The translations under genes and the position numbers were made by a program. Of a stretch of DNA of 64,000 nt, positions 23,401 through 33,268 are shown piece after piece. How positions within the stretch are numbered: position 1 is the first letter of the stretch; every line of letters starts with the position of its first letter. The stretch is from assembly GCA_029204225.1 (NCBI GenBank), contig CM055101.1, forward strand, positions 46,549,906 to 46,613,905, given 5' to 3'. The notes below the pieces were generated by a model. It was not told where the DNA came from. It made no database searches and saw only the letters and a list, made by a program, of their open reading frames with translations. Source of the DNA: Diphasiastrum complanatum (taxonomy: Eukaryota > Streptophyta > Lycopodiopsida > Lycopodiales > Lycopodiaceae).

Positions 23401-26400
23401 ACCAATTTCATTGTGAATTTTGACCTCTGGCTCTCTCTCTATAGGTCTGTTATTGTTTCCTTGGGGAGAGCTACCTTTACGCCTGTGAAGGCCATTATCT
23501 TCCAGTTTCTGAGCTTCATGTCCAAGAACCTCATTTTTTTCATCAGCAGAAAGATCTCGAGTCACCTCAGTCGCATTTTGCTCAGTCCAAGAGGATTCTT
23601 CTTTTTCTGTTACATCATCAGCTGTTGCCTTTCCTACTTGAACCCAGCCTTCATCCTCAGACAGCTCATGAACTCTAGCCATGCTCTCAGCGTGTTCTGC
23701 ACCATTTGATCTTCGAGTACTCTTAGAAACATCCATGATGGCAGTTAGCATTTTGGTCTCCTTCTGAGCAACATCGGCAATCCTTAAATCATCAAAGGAA
23801 ACGTCAAAACCATTTCCTTTGAAAGGCCCTTCACTTGCATCTGTGGCCATAGCCAGACCAGCTACCTCAACTTCTTTTGTAGATTCTATCCCTTGATCAA
23901 TCCCTTTTCCTAAAGTCCTCTCATCAATCAAAAAACAGTACAACAGCTGCAAAAGAGGAAAGATAGAGAAAATAAGGAATATGCCTCCAGCATTAAACAT
24001 TGCAAGTGCAATTCCACCAGTTAAGCTTCCTATGATGCCTCCAAATGCCATGGCCAGCCAGGACAGAGATTGTAAATCCCCTGCATATTGAGCCCTGTCA
24101 AAAAATTGCAGTTCATAGATTAAAATCTCTCTCCCTCCCTCTCTCTCTCTCTCTCTGCAACTTATCAGCTCGCAACAATCACAATCACAGGTCAAACCTC
24201 TCCTTTTTCGCAGTTTCGGCCACCATTGCATCAACAACAACATCAGCCATAGCTGCCCCGAGGTTTTGCAAAGTTAACAGCATAGTCAATTGGAGAAAAG
24301 ATTCCCTTGAACCATGAACTAAACCAAGAATTACCCATGACAAAAAGCATAGCACACTAGATATGACTAGGTATGGGATGCGGCGCCGCCCCCCAAGTGG
24401 AACACAATCGGATAAGATTCTGCAAAGGGTCGCAAGCGAATGTTAATTCTCCTGTTGATAATCATAAGAAAAATCTTGACATAGGATAAAAGAACTATGC
24501 ATATAAAAATAGTCTCGGATAATTGATGTAAAAAGGGAAACAACTACCAAGTACCCATAGTGAGGTTAAAATTTCTAGTACCCGTAAAGAGGTTTCACAC
24601 TCCAAGGTATGAATGCTATTGACATGACATATTGCGAGGCAGAAGGACTTAAATTAAGCTGATCCTTCATTTGAAAAGAAACACCCATCCATACAAAGGA
24701 ACGAAATCCCTGCATCAGTGGGAAACAATGATTCATCAATAACATGAACACTTACCAAATATTTGTGCATCTTCATCAATCTTGACATGCAAAATAATTT
24801 CAACCAGAAAGCTGGGTGAAATATTCACCTACACCACCATTCGAAAGAAGCATCTAAAGCCTTGTAGTAAGAATTGTCAAAAAATGACTTGGATTTACGC
24901 CTATGATTAAATAAAGGTGCCTGCGTTGAGTATGATTGAACATGAATATGTGCACCTTTGCTGGTTTCTCGAATCAGGCTCCTATGATGTACAGAATACT
25001 AGCATGAAGCAATTTGCCACCATTGATATATCGATAAATAGGCCAGTTTCAGATACAAAGGGGTGCATGCAATTCAATAATGGATTCACCCCACATTTAT
25101 AACTCTTCAAAAAACTGTTGCACATAAGCCACTTGATGGAGGTAAGTGCATATAGCCTCAATTCAAATTTGGATAAGGTAATCAAGAGTGCCACTGGGCC
25201 CGGGGTCCAGGGCAGGGGTGCCACCATTCTCCCAGGGGTAAGTGGAAATGCCCTAGGACCTACCGTGGCATGTCCACTTATCGCCAGCTAAAATCTGAAA
25301 GGTTGTTTAGGCAAGTCCATAAATCTGATCAGAAGAGTATTTACACTTTCACTAGCGTCTTGAAAGCCCAAAAGAAGAATTGTAGGCATGATAGAAACGA
25401 GTTAAGTACTGAATATGTTCATTCCTTATGCCATCTTCCCACGCGTGGTGAGTTGGTGTATCCTGCTTGAGTTGGGCTTGTCCCACCCAGGTCCGATTCT
25501 CTGTGTTCCGAATACTTGCACAAATAGAGGCTCTAAGCATAATGATTTGTACCACTCCTCTCAGAAATACGTAATTAGGCTAGTTACAGCTAAGATCTGA
25601 ACCATTCCAGTCTGTTCTCACGAAATAGGTTGTTTGAACAAGCTGGGACCCAACTTGAAACAAACAACGATCCCATCATTGCATGTTGTCGAGACAAAAC
25701 AATATCAAAACTTAAGCATGTAAAATTACATTTGAATCAACATAATGGCTGTTTATTTTGATTTTTCATAGTTGTAACTTGCGGTTTGCCATAAAGAATC
25801 TAGTTTCTGATTCTGAAGGAGGGACGACCTCATTTGATCAGAATGGATTCTTTGATTGAAGACCCCACAGCTTCAAACCCCAGTTTCAGCACCCGAGTTA
25901 GAGTTTAAAGAAAAAGGGTTAAGCTTATTAAGAATTTACTTAGAAGGCTACAAACCTATGGCTGCATCGAATGTTGCAAACTTAGAGAGATTTGCAGGTT
26001 GGAATTATGAAACTGGACCGTTGTATTATGAGACAACCCTTCATGAACAAAGATTAGGGCAAAAACTTTGTTCTTACCCTAAACGATAGAAATGCTTTGA
26101 CCATAAAGCATAAAGAAAAAAAATTGGTAGCATGGGAGAACCTAAACCAGATTGCCAAATTCTCATTGAATGAACATAAAGCTTCACTGAAACCATCCGT
26201 TCAAGACAGGACAATTCCAAAAAGTAAGACAGCAATATTTGAACAAGTAGCTGCCAACCAGATATGCCAAATTCTTATTGAATGAACATAAAGTTTCACT
26301 GAAACCAACCGTTCAAGACAATTTTAAGAAAGTAAAAGTGCAAAATTTGAGCAAGTGGCTGCCATTCCAAAACCAGAAAAAAAAATAATATAAAAAGAGA

Positions 26401-26497
26401 AAAGGATAGTGGGAGGTACCTGAGTCCAGTAAACTGAAGTGACCAGGAGAAGAAATGGTGCTCCAAAGCTCGATTTGAGCCTTCCCAGAGACAACAT
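9361..26497 (-). CDS. FBT4: Folate-biopterin transporter (BT1 family, FBT4-like), seven exons, complete
   Basis: Coding exons in gene order: 26420-26497, 24582-24709, 24198-24419, 23333-24094, 15268-15465, 11160-11297, 9361-9625. They total 1791 bp, giving 596 residues plus TAA, with no interruption and GT-AG at every junction; intron 1 is phase 0 and the other five phase 2. The protein matches plant folate-biopterin transporter 4, an MFS-type multi-span carrier in the BT1/FBT family that moves folates or pterins. Family landmarks: GFRSFVW, SPSASQY and PWSVKPLYG in exon 2, [18 protein letters not shown] and [12 protein letters not shown] in exon 3, AGDLQSLSW in exon 4, [16 protein letters not shown] in exon 5, and [16 protein letters not shown] in exon 7. 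The loop between the two membrane halves (about residues 185-385) is long, acidic and low in hydrophobics, perhaps 100 residues longer than I recall for Arabidopsis. The substrate is inferred from the family only. Membrane location (plasma, plastid or vacuole) cannot be read from the sequence. Confidence 0.95.
10303..10640. repeat. Direct repeat pair in intron 6
   Basis: Two copies (about 10303-10449 and 10456-10640) share the start catccacattatgttacac and the end agtataattgcag. The second copy has an extra internal duplication of the caactcactcac segment. Confidence 0.8.
11160..11297 (-). CDS. FBT4: FBT4-like exon 6
   Basis: Acceptor TGTGCAG, then [19 protein letters not shown] (a membrane span) and [15 protein letters not shown]. 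The donor is GTATGC. A (GA)n tract (rc of 11337-11410) ends about 40 bases upstream of the acceptor. Confidence 0.95.
11337..11410. repeat. (CT)n/(GA)n microsatellite in intron 5
   Basis: An uninterrupted CT tract of about 74 bp, reading GA on the gene strand just upstream of the exon 6 acceptor. Confidence 0.97.
11637..12070. repeat. Direct repeat pair in intron 5
   Basis: Two copies of a block with agcatggaatctggtt, a short variable stretch, aatcactgagtgaaatctc and a common tail near gatcataaacac. Copies lie at about 11637-11800 and 11810-12060. No coding sense. Confidence 0.7.
12565..13915 (+). mobile_element. GGAAC-repeat element, copy A (unclassified, DNA-transposon-like)
   Basis: About 1.35 kb full of GGAACA and GGAACTTA repeats, with an internal tandem duplication of about 263 bp (12568-12800 and 12831-13060). 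The ends carry imperfect inverted similarity: ATACGGAACCATTCCT near the left end and ATACGGTACAGTTCCT read in reverse near the right end. The right third (13550-13720) has non-repetitive sequence that is also present, inverted, in copy B at 16640-16820. No transposase. Superfamily unknown; a hAT-like or foldback element is possible. Confidence 0.6.
14330..14950 (+). mobile_element. hAT transposase C-terminal remnant
   Basis: The plus-strand reading at 14333-14551 gives [20 protein letters not shown] followed by [20 protein letters not shown], the end of the hAT/DUF659 transposase domain with its conserved NWS and KRN motifs. After a stop, another open stretch (14740-14950) encodes an acidic tail. 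It lies in intron 5 of the transporter on the opposite strand. Only the C-terminal part is present and the frame is interrupted, so it is a dead DNA transposon. Confidence 0.7.
15268..15465 (-). CDS. FBT4: FBT4-like exon 5
   Basis: Acceptor TTTGCAG, then [33 protein letters not shown] and [16 protein letters not shown]. The donor is GTAAGG. It lies between the two largest introns (7.9 kb and 4.0 kb), each holding one copy of the same repeat element in opposite orientation. Confidence 0.95.
15466..16370. other. Intron 4 sequence, unassigned
   Basis: This stretch has medium-length open frames on both strands (132 codons plus at 15624-16022) that match no family I recognise. It is probably decayed repeat. 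Confidence 0.35.
16385..17470 (-). mobile_element. GGAAC-repeat element, copy B (inverted relative to copy A)
   Basis: The same element as 12565-13915 in opposite orientation: TTCCTA/GTTCCT repeats, the unique segment AAAACATTTCGCCATTTTC (rc near 16700), and a terminal CATAGTTCC read in reverse near 17450-17460. It lies in intron 4, on the other side of exon 5. Confidence 0.6.
17471..18289. other. Intron 4 sequence, unassigned
   Basis: No recognisable domain. An open plus frame at 17578-17865 is short and matches nothing known to me. Confidence 0.35.
18290..18660 (+). mobile_element. Ty3/Gypsy RNase H fragment
   Basis: The plus reading shows [38 protein letters not shown] and HQPLKYF, the RT-connection and RNase H part of a Gypsy pol. 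It lies in intron 4 on the strand opposite the host gene. Broken fragment. Confidence 0.8.
18661..19640. other. Intron 4 sequence, unassigned AT-rich
   Basis: A tRNA-primer-like tgatacca at 18639-18646 and following CA-rich sequence hint at an old LTR boundary, but no partner was found. The rest is featureless. Confidence 0.3.
19640..19885 (+). mobile_element. Possible Gypsy gag C-terminus
   Basis: The plus reading gives [16 protein letters not shown] followed by a [10 protein letters not shown] segment, like the basic region and zinc knuckle of Gypsy gag. It is interrupted by the TR-GAG element at 19886. Weak evidence. Confidence 0.3.
21022..21275 (-). mobile_element. TRIM-like module: 138-bp LTR, polypurine tract, interior, primer-binding site
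   Basis: On the minus strand, from 21275 down: TGGTATCAGAGCC primer-binding site, an interior of about 90 bp, a purine tract CTTGAGGGGGGG (rc of 21160-21171), then a 138-bp LTR from 21159 to 21022 that starts TGTTGGAATATC and ends TTTTTGACA. This is the anatomy of a terminal-repeat retrotransposon in miniature with only one LTR present. At 21021 the TR-GAG primer-binding site follows directly. Confidence 0.65.
21052..21117 (-). ncRNA. tRNA-like domain inside the TRIM LTR
   Basis: The minus strand begins GGGCGGATAGCTCAG and ends CTAGTCTGTCC. GGGCGGA at the 5' end pairs with TCTGTCC at the 3' end (two G-U pairs). The T arm TTGGG-TTCGAAT-CCTAG folds and contains a perfect B box GGTTCGAATCC (rc of 21062-21072). 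The D-arm/A-box part is compact, so it is tRNA-derived rather than a working tRNA. It could supply an internal Pol III promoter to the LTR. Confidence 0.55.
21680..22305. other. Intron 4 sequence, unassigned
   Basis: AT-rich, with no domain recognised. It may be a continuation of the Gypsy element interrupted at 19886. Confidence 0.3.
22310..23090. mobile_element. Two Gypsy pol fragments in opposite orientation
   Basis: 22310-22670 on plus reads [19 protein letters not shown] and [20 protein letters not shown], the segment just before Gypsy RT. 22680-23090 on minus reads [17 protein letters not shown] and [20 protein letters not shown], the RT fingers and palm. The two face in opposite directions and so come from two insertions or an inversion. 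Broken. Confidence 0.7.
23333..24094 (-). CDS. FBT4: FBT4-like exon 4, includes the long central loop
   Basis: Acceptor TTGACAG. It encodes [19 protein letters not shown], two hydrophobic spans ending near YCFLIDERT, then about 170 polar residues rich in E, D, K and S, and finally [11 protein letters not shown]. The donor is GTCGCT. The loop has no family motif and is the least conserved part. Intron 3 (24095-24197, 103 bp) contains a GA tract. Confidence 0.95.
24198..24419 (-). CDS. FBT4: FBT4-like exon 3
   Basis: Acceptor TTTGCAG, then [13 protein letters not shown] (the cytoplasmic loop basic motif of the family), a membrane span, and [18 protein letters not shown], which is the second signature. 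The donor is GTTTGA. Intron 2 is only 162 bp. Confidence 0.93.
24582..24709 (-). CDS. FBT4: FBT4-like exon 2
   Basis: Acceptor TGCAG, then [16 protein letters not shown] and the [13 protein letters not shown] helix, to WSVKPLYG. The donor is GTACTA. Intron 1 (24710-26419) separates it from exon 1. Confidence 0.93.
26152..26335. repeat. Direct repeat pair in intron 1
   Basis: gccaaattctcattgaatga...cgttcaagaca...agtaa at 26152-26225 and a close copy at 26265-26335, period about 113 bp. Confidence 0.75.
26420..26497 (-). CDS. FBT4: FBT4-like exon 1
   Basis: Begins at the ATG (rc of 26495-26497) with [18 protein letters not shown] and encodes the start of membrane span 1, ending ...VYWTQ before the donor GTACCT. 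The ATG is chosen because it aligns with the family start and no in-frame ATG precedes it in the leader. Confidence 0.92.
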
Positions 26498-26523
26498 TTT
26501 GCGCCTTTCCTCAAGTTGTCAAA

Positions 26524-26601
26524 CTATTTGGGCGCTAGGGTTTGAGTTTCCGATTTGCAGAGAGTGGATGCGATCTGGAGCTTGAATTGCTGTTTGATCA
26601 T
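26524..26601 (-). promoter_or_regulatory. Upstream ORF of 25 codons in the FBT4-like leader
   Basis: ATG at rc of 26599-26601 opens a 25-codon frame (MIKQQFKLQIAS...TLAPK) that ends TAG 26 nt before the main ATG. A second, minimal upstream ORF of two codons (ATG TTG TAA) is at 26649-26657. Both fall inside the leader predicted from the TATA box, so they could lower translation of the transporter. Confidence 0.5.
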
Positions 26602-26770
26602 AAAAAGCAAACTCAAATTCAGCTACTACTTCTGATTTTCTCAGAAATTTACAACATTTTTGACGCCAATCACTGCTGTTTTTGTTAAGGTGTCTTCTCT
26701 GTGTGAACTAAATGTGCAAGGAAAGAGAGAAATTGTACTAGAAAAAGAATGGAGGAAGAACACACTCCCT

Positions 26771-26777
26771 CTATATA
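26771..26777 (-). promoter_or_regulatory. TATA box of the FBT4-like gene
   Basis: The minus strand reads TGTATATAGAGGGAG here, about 275 bases upstream of the ATG. It predicts a start site near 26740-26747 and a leader of about 245 nt. A CT-rich stretch (TTTCTCTCTTTCC) lies at the leader start, as is common in plant promoters. Confidence 0.55.
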
Positions 26778-26839
26778 CAAGAGGACCAACGACCATTTCC
26801 TTCACGTTCATTTGATTTCCTAGAAATTGCTATTTAGTG

Positions 26840-27188
26840 CGGGGCCACTTCAAACAAAAAAAAAATCATGCTCCCATGGGTAGGAAAGCACCATTCACTA
26901 CTATGAGAGAGACATGTATGTGTTTGGCTCTCGTTGAAAAAAACCTTCTCTCGTATTTGAAGACTAGAGATATATGCGAATGTTTAACTGGAATATATCT
27001 CAACAATTTTCTTGGATTCTTCAAAAATCCTAAGATCGTAAATGACTTGTAGCATGGTGGATAAGATCTTGGCTTGTCGGTTTATTCACCCGTGTTTGAT
27101 TCCCTCATCTGCGTGCTTGAGGATATGTTTGTGCCCTTGTGTAGTCATTGTTTTGGTGGGATTCAGTTTGAAGGCTTTCCCTTCCGAG
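26840..27188. other. Upstream flank of the FBT4-like gene
   Basis: No gene recognised. It contains the distal promoter region of the minus-strand gene and the start of a degenerate unit of the minisatellite. Confidence 0.4.
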
Positions 27189-27476
27189 CCTTATTTTTGC
27201 TTGGACAGTTGCTCTACAAGATCATTGCTAATTGGACGAAGTTGAAGTGTGCCCTACAAGGCCTTGTTCTTGCTTGGATGGTTGCCCTTCGGTTCCATCG
27301 TTGTTTGGACGAAATTGAAGGCTGCCCTTTGGGGCCTTTTTGTTACTTGGATGGTTGCCACAAGACCATTGTTCTCTGGATAAAATTGAAGGTTGCCCTT
27401 CGGAGCCTTGTTGCTACTTGGATGATTGCCCTACATGATCATTGTTGATTGGATAAAATTTGAAGGTCACTTATTG
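27189..27476. repeat. Minisatellite, four units of about 72 bp
   Basis: Four head-to-tail units of 73, 73, 71 and about 70 bp, each starting CCTT and containing GCTTGGATGGTTGCCCT or CTTGGATGATTGCCCT and GGA(C/T)(G/A)AAATTGAAGG. The unit length is not a multiple of three, so the open frame across it is not a coding repeat. Confidence 0.85.
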
Positions 27477-27979
27477 TAAATGTTATTATTGTTAGTTGGA
27501 CTTTGAGGTCGTCTATGTTGTCCTTCAAGGCCAATGTATTGGGCCTTGAGCTCTATATGTAAATTATTTTACATTCATTCTATATCCTACTAGTGTTAGG
27601 TCTTGTATGTAATTAGTTTGTCATGATAAGATCTATTTTCATCCTATGCAAAAGAGAACTAAAAGACAAAAGATAAGTCTCCTAAAAGAACTTGTGGTTT
27701 CCTATATTTCTAAATAGTATAATGGAAAAAAAAAACTCTAGAGGTATGCAGACTTGTTGATGTTTCTTAAGGACATTTGTCCAATGACAAATATCACCAA
27801 ATAGCATCTTAAGATAGACAATAGGGTGAATTTATTAAAAACCAATATTTCGATCATCCAATAAGTGGCATTTTGGTAAAGTATCTCTTATCTGTACACC
27901 AACAAACGATGCAAATGAAGACAGAGGAGAATAGACCCTGATTTTTAAATTCTAGGAAAGCCTTCAAGATAGGTTCTTG
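27477..27979. other. Unassigned spacer
   Basis: AT-rich. The last 200 bp before the LTR may be the decayed 3' end of a Copia pol, but no motif is secure. Confidence 0.3.
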
Positions 27980-28612
27980 TGTTGGATTTATCCAAATAAT
28001 CGATCTTTAATCTACATCCATTCATCTATCCAACTTTACAGTTTTACTCAAGTTTTTACACAGTCTGCAAAAATACACGGGAATGGTTAACAATCGGGTT
28101 CAACAACAACAAAGATTATCGAAGGTGTTTGAACTATCGAATGTTAACAAAACTTGTTTTCATTTGTTTTGAAGCTCATGACTTGCCCTCGTGATTTTTG
28201 CAAGTAGTTTTCGGGAAGTCCAACTGGATAAGTGACAGTGCAATATGGCTAAGATCCAATTGCGATCTACGACCAAACGGTTGTCTTCAACTGTCATTTG
28301 GATAAGCCTAAACAACATTTATAACTAATACAAATAGTTGATCATTTTCTAGGTTAACAGTCTTTTGCATTCTGATCTTGGAGATTAATATAGCGCATTG
28401 CTAGAAACACGTAATGCTTATTAGTAGAGGTGTCAGACAGAGTCAATCAAATAGTCAAATATAGTTTCAAGTACACGGTTGTATCCGCTATTGTTTAGTG
28501 CTCACGATTCTTCTAATTTGTACATGCTACTACTTGAATTGATCATACAATTTTATCGCGTTCTGTATTATGTCGGAATGATCGAATGCTTCTCTGATCT
28601 ATTGTAATTCAT
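27980..28612 (+). mobile_element. Partial Copia LTR (same family as 2308-3261)
   Basis: Starts TGTTGG and shares several long blocks with the LTR at 2308, including tttacacagt(c/t)tgca, tttcgggaagtcc and gaatgcttctctg. It stops where minus-strand RT coding sequence begins, so it is a truncated copy. Confidence 0.7.
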
Positions 28613-29168
28613 TGTCTTCTTGGTTCTATCGTGAAGGATCTGAATACCAAGTAAATAATAAATTGGTATGAGATCTATCATATCAAATTCTTTCGAAAGA
28701 TTTGACTTGATATTTTTTAATAAAGAAATAGAATTGTTTAAAAGTAGAAAGTCATCCACATAAAGTGCAATAATTATGTAACTTAGACCGTCATATTTAA
28801 TATAGACATTCAAGTCAACGACATTTGAATAAAAGTTAATCTGTAAAAGATAATCGTTGATTCATTCTAATCAGGCTCTAGGTGCCTGCTTGAGCCCATA
28901 AAGAGCTTCACAAATCTTACAGACTTTGATCTTCTAGACCTTCGAGAATGTAACTTTTTGATTGCTGCATGTAAATATCTTCGTGGATGAAACCACTTAG
29001 AAATGCAATTTATGCATCCATCTGATGTACTTCGAGGTCTTATGCTACTGCATTTGCCAACAAGGTTTGAATAGATGCAAGGTTGACAACAGGTGTTATG
29101 TCCATGGCTAGTAAGTAGGATTCAGTATACTCCTAGTCTTGGATACACGGTACTTCAATAAATCAAGC
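28613..29168 (-). mobile_element. Copia reverse transcriptase fragment
   Basis: The minus reading contains the RVT_2 active-site box ALYVDDFLLLNNS at about 28735-28775 and downstream helices (FDMIDL, YYLLGIQIL). Further upstream it has LEVHQMDA and FLSGFIHEDIYMQQ near 28950-29050. It is the left part of a minus-strand element whose right part is at 45902-46775; the large LTR element 29169-45901 lies between them. Broken. Confidence 0.8.
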
Positions 29169-29614
29169 TGTTAGTTATGCTACGTCAAACTGGATATGCC
29201 CCGAAAGTAACCAATATTCTTGTGAGGCCCATAACACACTAAATGGAGTTTAGACAAGGTATGAGACAATGTATGCATGTGTAGAGTTATCAATAGCAAT
29301 TCTATGAATAGGTGGTCCATGTTTAGGACTCTATTCTAGGTGAATCTATGTATAGGGAACTTAGGGCTATGCATGGCTATGTGCCCAAGATGCTTTTGGC
29401 TCTATATATTGGGTCCAAACTCGCCCTACTCCTCATTGTTGTCATTGATTCATTGCCAGGGTTTCACTCTACCTTCATGCTTCTTATTCCTTGGCTTGGG
29501 GGTGAAGCTTCTAGAGTTGATTGGTTGCTTCTACTTGGTTGGGTGGTTGCTCCATAGTGTGTTTTCCGTTGTGGTTTATCTTGTAAGCAGGATATTAGGG
29601 AGCTTCCCTTATAG

Positions 29615-32600
29615 TGGTATCAAAACAAGGCTTACGAAGATTGGAGAACATGGAGAAGGGCTACCTTTCGTCGAAATTTTGGATTGGATCATTGGAATTC
29701 TCTTCCAAGGTGGATATCAAGGGTGCAAGTGGGTGTACTATCCCAGTTTCAACTTGCATGTTGCTAAGATCCATTATTGTTGGGATTCTTTGTGGTTTTA
29801 TGGAGAATTGTCCTTGAAGGCCAATTTGTGATGCTTTTTTGGAACTTTTTCTTGTGTAGATCAGATCTTTGGCAGATCTAAATTTTTCAGCAAGTGTACT
29901 TTCGTTTTAGGGTTCATTAATGATGAAATTAATGATGCATGCTGGTTATCTCCAAGTCTAGGCTATGTTTTGGTCAAAATTGCTTGGTTTTTCATGTTGG
30001 TTGTAATTGTGTGAATTGGTTTGCATGTGTTCGATAAAGAATTGTATGTCATGAATTCACTTTATTTGATAAAAAAATCAAAAAATAGTCAAAAATCATC
30101 ATTTTTGCTTGTTTTTTTATAAAGTTGGATAGTAGGTGGCTGTAAAACACCATGTAGAGCTTGTAAAGAGGTGGACCAAAGTCTTTTGAAGCTTACCTTG
30201 AAGTTAGAACCAAGAATTCTAGCAATTGAACTTGTAGGAAGTCAAAGACCATTTTTGGTGATTTTTGGGGGATGGATCTCTCCAAATCCATAAGGAGGTC
30301 ATTCTGGAATTAATTACAGCATGATTAGAATTCCTTTTTACCTTCCCAGCAAGTGAATTGATGGCCGATGGCTTATGCACCATCTCCATCAAGTTTGAAG
30401 CTATTTTGACTTCTACAAATCAAGAAATCTTCGTTCTCATCCTATACTGCATCTTGGGATCAGTTTGAATGCTTCATGGAAGTCTAATTGGTTGTTTAAG
30501 ACTGTTGGTAGCATCAATATTGGGCTAGAATGGGTGTTTGCACGTTTTTGCATGATTTCTTCTTGTGGAAGTGCACCCTACTAATGATTTTTTGACACTC
30601 TGATCTCGCACATGTAAAGCCTAGGTGGCAGGCTGACAAAGCAAGCATCTTGTTCACTTGGTCTCCCTCTGTACTGTGCTTTACAGCACCCGATTTGGTG
30701 TCCTGTAGCCAAAGTTATGATCATTTGAAGTTTTGCAGTTTTGTGAGTAAAATTGGCAAAATTTGAAATTGTTCTGATTGCATGCCAGTCATTTCCCTAA
30801 TTTGTAGTACTGTGTTTGCATGGATTAGTTGCATGCTGATTCTCAAAGTGATTTTGACATGCATGAGGGATTTACAATCGATTTGAGTGGTCATACGCAT
30901 GTGCTCTGACAGTTGGGTCACAAATCAGTTTAATGGCTAGCAAAATTTGAGTTTTTCAAAAAAAATCAAAATTTTGGTCATTTTTTCGTTGTCTATGGAA
31001 TCAGTTTAGATTAGTGAATTGATTAAACTGAGTTTATCAGTCGGAATTGATCACAATGTTTTCACTAAGTCTAAATTATTTCTCGGTGATAGATAAGTTA
31101 AAATTGACAAAGGAACCGCAATGAATTGCCGACAATTTCTACTGTGTTTTTTCTAACTTTTGGAGTTGGGAACTCCCAGATTGAAAGTTAAAATTTGAAT
31201 CTTTTTTTCTTTTTGTTGAATTTCAAACTGGTTAATTTTTGAATTCAGTCACTTGTCTAATAGTTTTCTAATCGATATTGATCGATAGAAATCAATCAAG
31301 TGAACGTTTGTGCAAGATACTTGTTAAATTTGAATTAAAATCGTCAAACAATATGAAATGACCAGATTGGATGAGTGGCAATAGTATTCTTTATCTAGTT
31401 AGTAAATCTGATAGGATATTCAAGAATTACTGAAATCCTATTGGTGGGATTTTCATTCATGTAATTTTCATATTCTACGTTTGGATAGGTTTTGTCGATA
31501 TTAACGAAGTAATGCCAAACCAGTCAATAAAAAGAAAAAATAGTCCAATTTTATTGGAAAATTTGTAATAATAGAAATTACATAACTGTTTTCATTTCCA
31601 ATAAAATCCTATGGTGAATTATATTCAAAAGATCAGACTAGTACTATTTCATATACTAGTAAATGATTTTTGATATATCAGATATTCAGCCCAGATATAG
31701 GACAGAAATGAAATTGTTCTGGACTTTTTCCCACAATAATTAGTTTTTTAAACATTTACTAATGTCATTACGTCTTCTTGGTACCTTAGCTTAAATAGAT
31801 TTTCAAGGAACTGAAAATTCTAAGGAGGGAAGAAGAGTGGACATCAGAGGTAGTAAGTGTGATTGGAAAATGTATTTCGCAGTTAGGATTTTGGTAATCC
31901 CTGTAAATAATTGCTTAATACAAGTTATTAATCTGGTTAGAATTCATTCAGTTGAATTCGTAACTGATATCTTCGTAACCATTGAGTTATCTGCATTTTT
32001 GGATGTCAATTGTGAGGTTTAGAGTGGAATCAGTACGTGGATTACATTGGATCTGCTAGTTGACAGAAGCTTATCCCTAGATTTGATGCATCAGTAGGGG
32101 TTTGAAGCTTATCATTAACTAGAAAGGATCAGGATGTAATATTGAACCATGTTAATTCTTCTATTCAAGTCACATAATTAGATGTGGATTTTGGGTATCC
32201 ATCTGATAGACATGTCAGTCATCCAAATAAATGGATTCTCCAGTGCTTTGAAAACAAGAGATAATATCCTATAGTGATTATAGGACAACTAGATGATCAG
32301 TGGATCTCTAGAATATCAGATAAGGAGGTTAAGGATTTTCTGGAAGGAAAAGCTGATGGTATGGGACATCAGTAATTTTGGAAAGGGGATTCTAGGACTG
32401 TAAGGATCTGATGATCAATGGTGTGTTTTAGTACCTAGTCGCGATATGGAAAAAAAAAAAAAACCATTTGATCAAATGTGGGATATTTTGGAGGAATTTG
32501 AGGTTTAATCTAGATCCCAATGTGGTATTTCATTATTTACAAAATCAGAGGCCCTCAAATCTATTTTTCGCTTTCTTAATTAATCATTTACTTTTTAATA

Positions 32601-33268
32601 ATTTCTTATAAGACATCAGACTGTTTATATGATTCTTTCCAACATAAAGTTATTCTTCTGAAAAACTATTATGTCATATAAATTACTACTTGTGTAATAG
32701 ATTTGGAATTCAGATAAATTCTAAGATTAAAATGTTTCAATTTCTTAAACCATGGAATATCTCTGTTGCATAAATGGATTTCGATGGAATTGTAGTTTTA
32801 ATCACTCAGATTGAAAATATTTGAAGGAGAAAGTTCTGTTTATAATGAAGTGAATCCTTTAGTGGAAGCACTTATTACTGACTTTTCTTGGATTTGGATA
32901 TTTTCATATATCATCTTTACATTTAACTTTTATTGAAATTTATAATTTCTTTCAAAGGAGGGGTGAAGTGGTGGAATAAAATTCTATTTGTGAATTTGTT
33001 GGTTGCATAGTTTCGGAAAAGAACCAAGTGTGGTATAGAAATGAGATTGATCTGAAAGTAATTTTGGATAGATTCAAAGTAAGATACCTAATTGGAACTT
33101 TTCGAAAAAGAAGAATTCTCTAGGGATTGTGTGGACAATCTGGATCTAGAACAGGTTTGAAATTTGAATCATTATCTCTAAGTAGTACAGTAAAAGGTCA
33201 AAAGTTACTAATTCCATTTTCATTGGAATAGAAGTAAGTTTGATCAGAATTTAAGTCTGAGAGTTCTG
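29615..33268 (+). other. Non-coding interior of the LARD-like element, 5' part
   Basis: After the primer-binding site the sequence is AT-rich without recognisable domains. An A run lies at 32449-32463. Medium-length frames at 29340-29831 overlap the LTR and are judged accidental. Confidence 0.6.

Noticed and set aside
25856-26089. 77-codon open frame reading [16 protein letters not shown] on plus
   Set aside because: It lies inside intron 1 of the transporter on the opposite strand, with no homology that I recognise.
27042-27448. 124-codon open frame
   Set aside because: It runs through the 72-bp minisatellite; units of 71 and 73 bp shift the frame, so it is not a repeat protein.
29340-29831. 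163-codon open frame
   Set aside because: It overlaps an LTR, its primer-binding site and the leader, and has no known domain.
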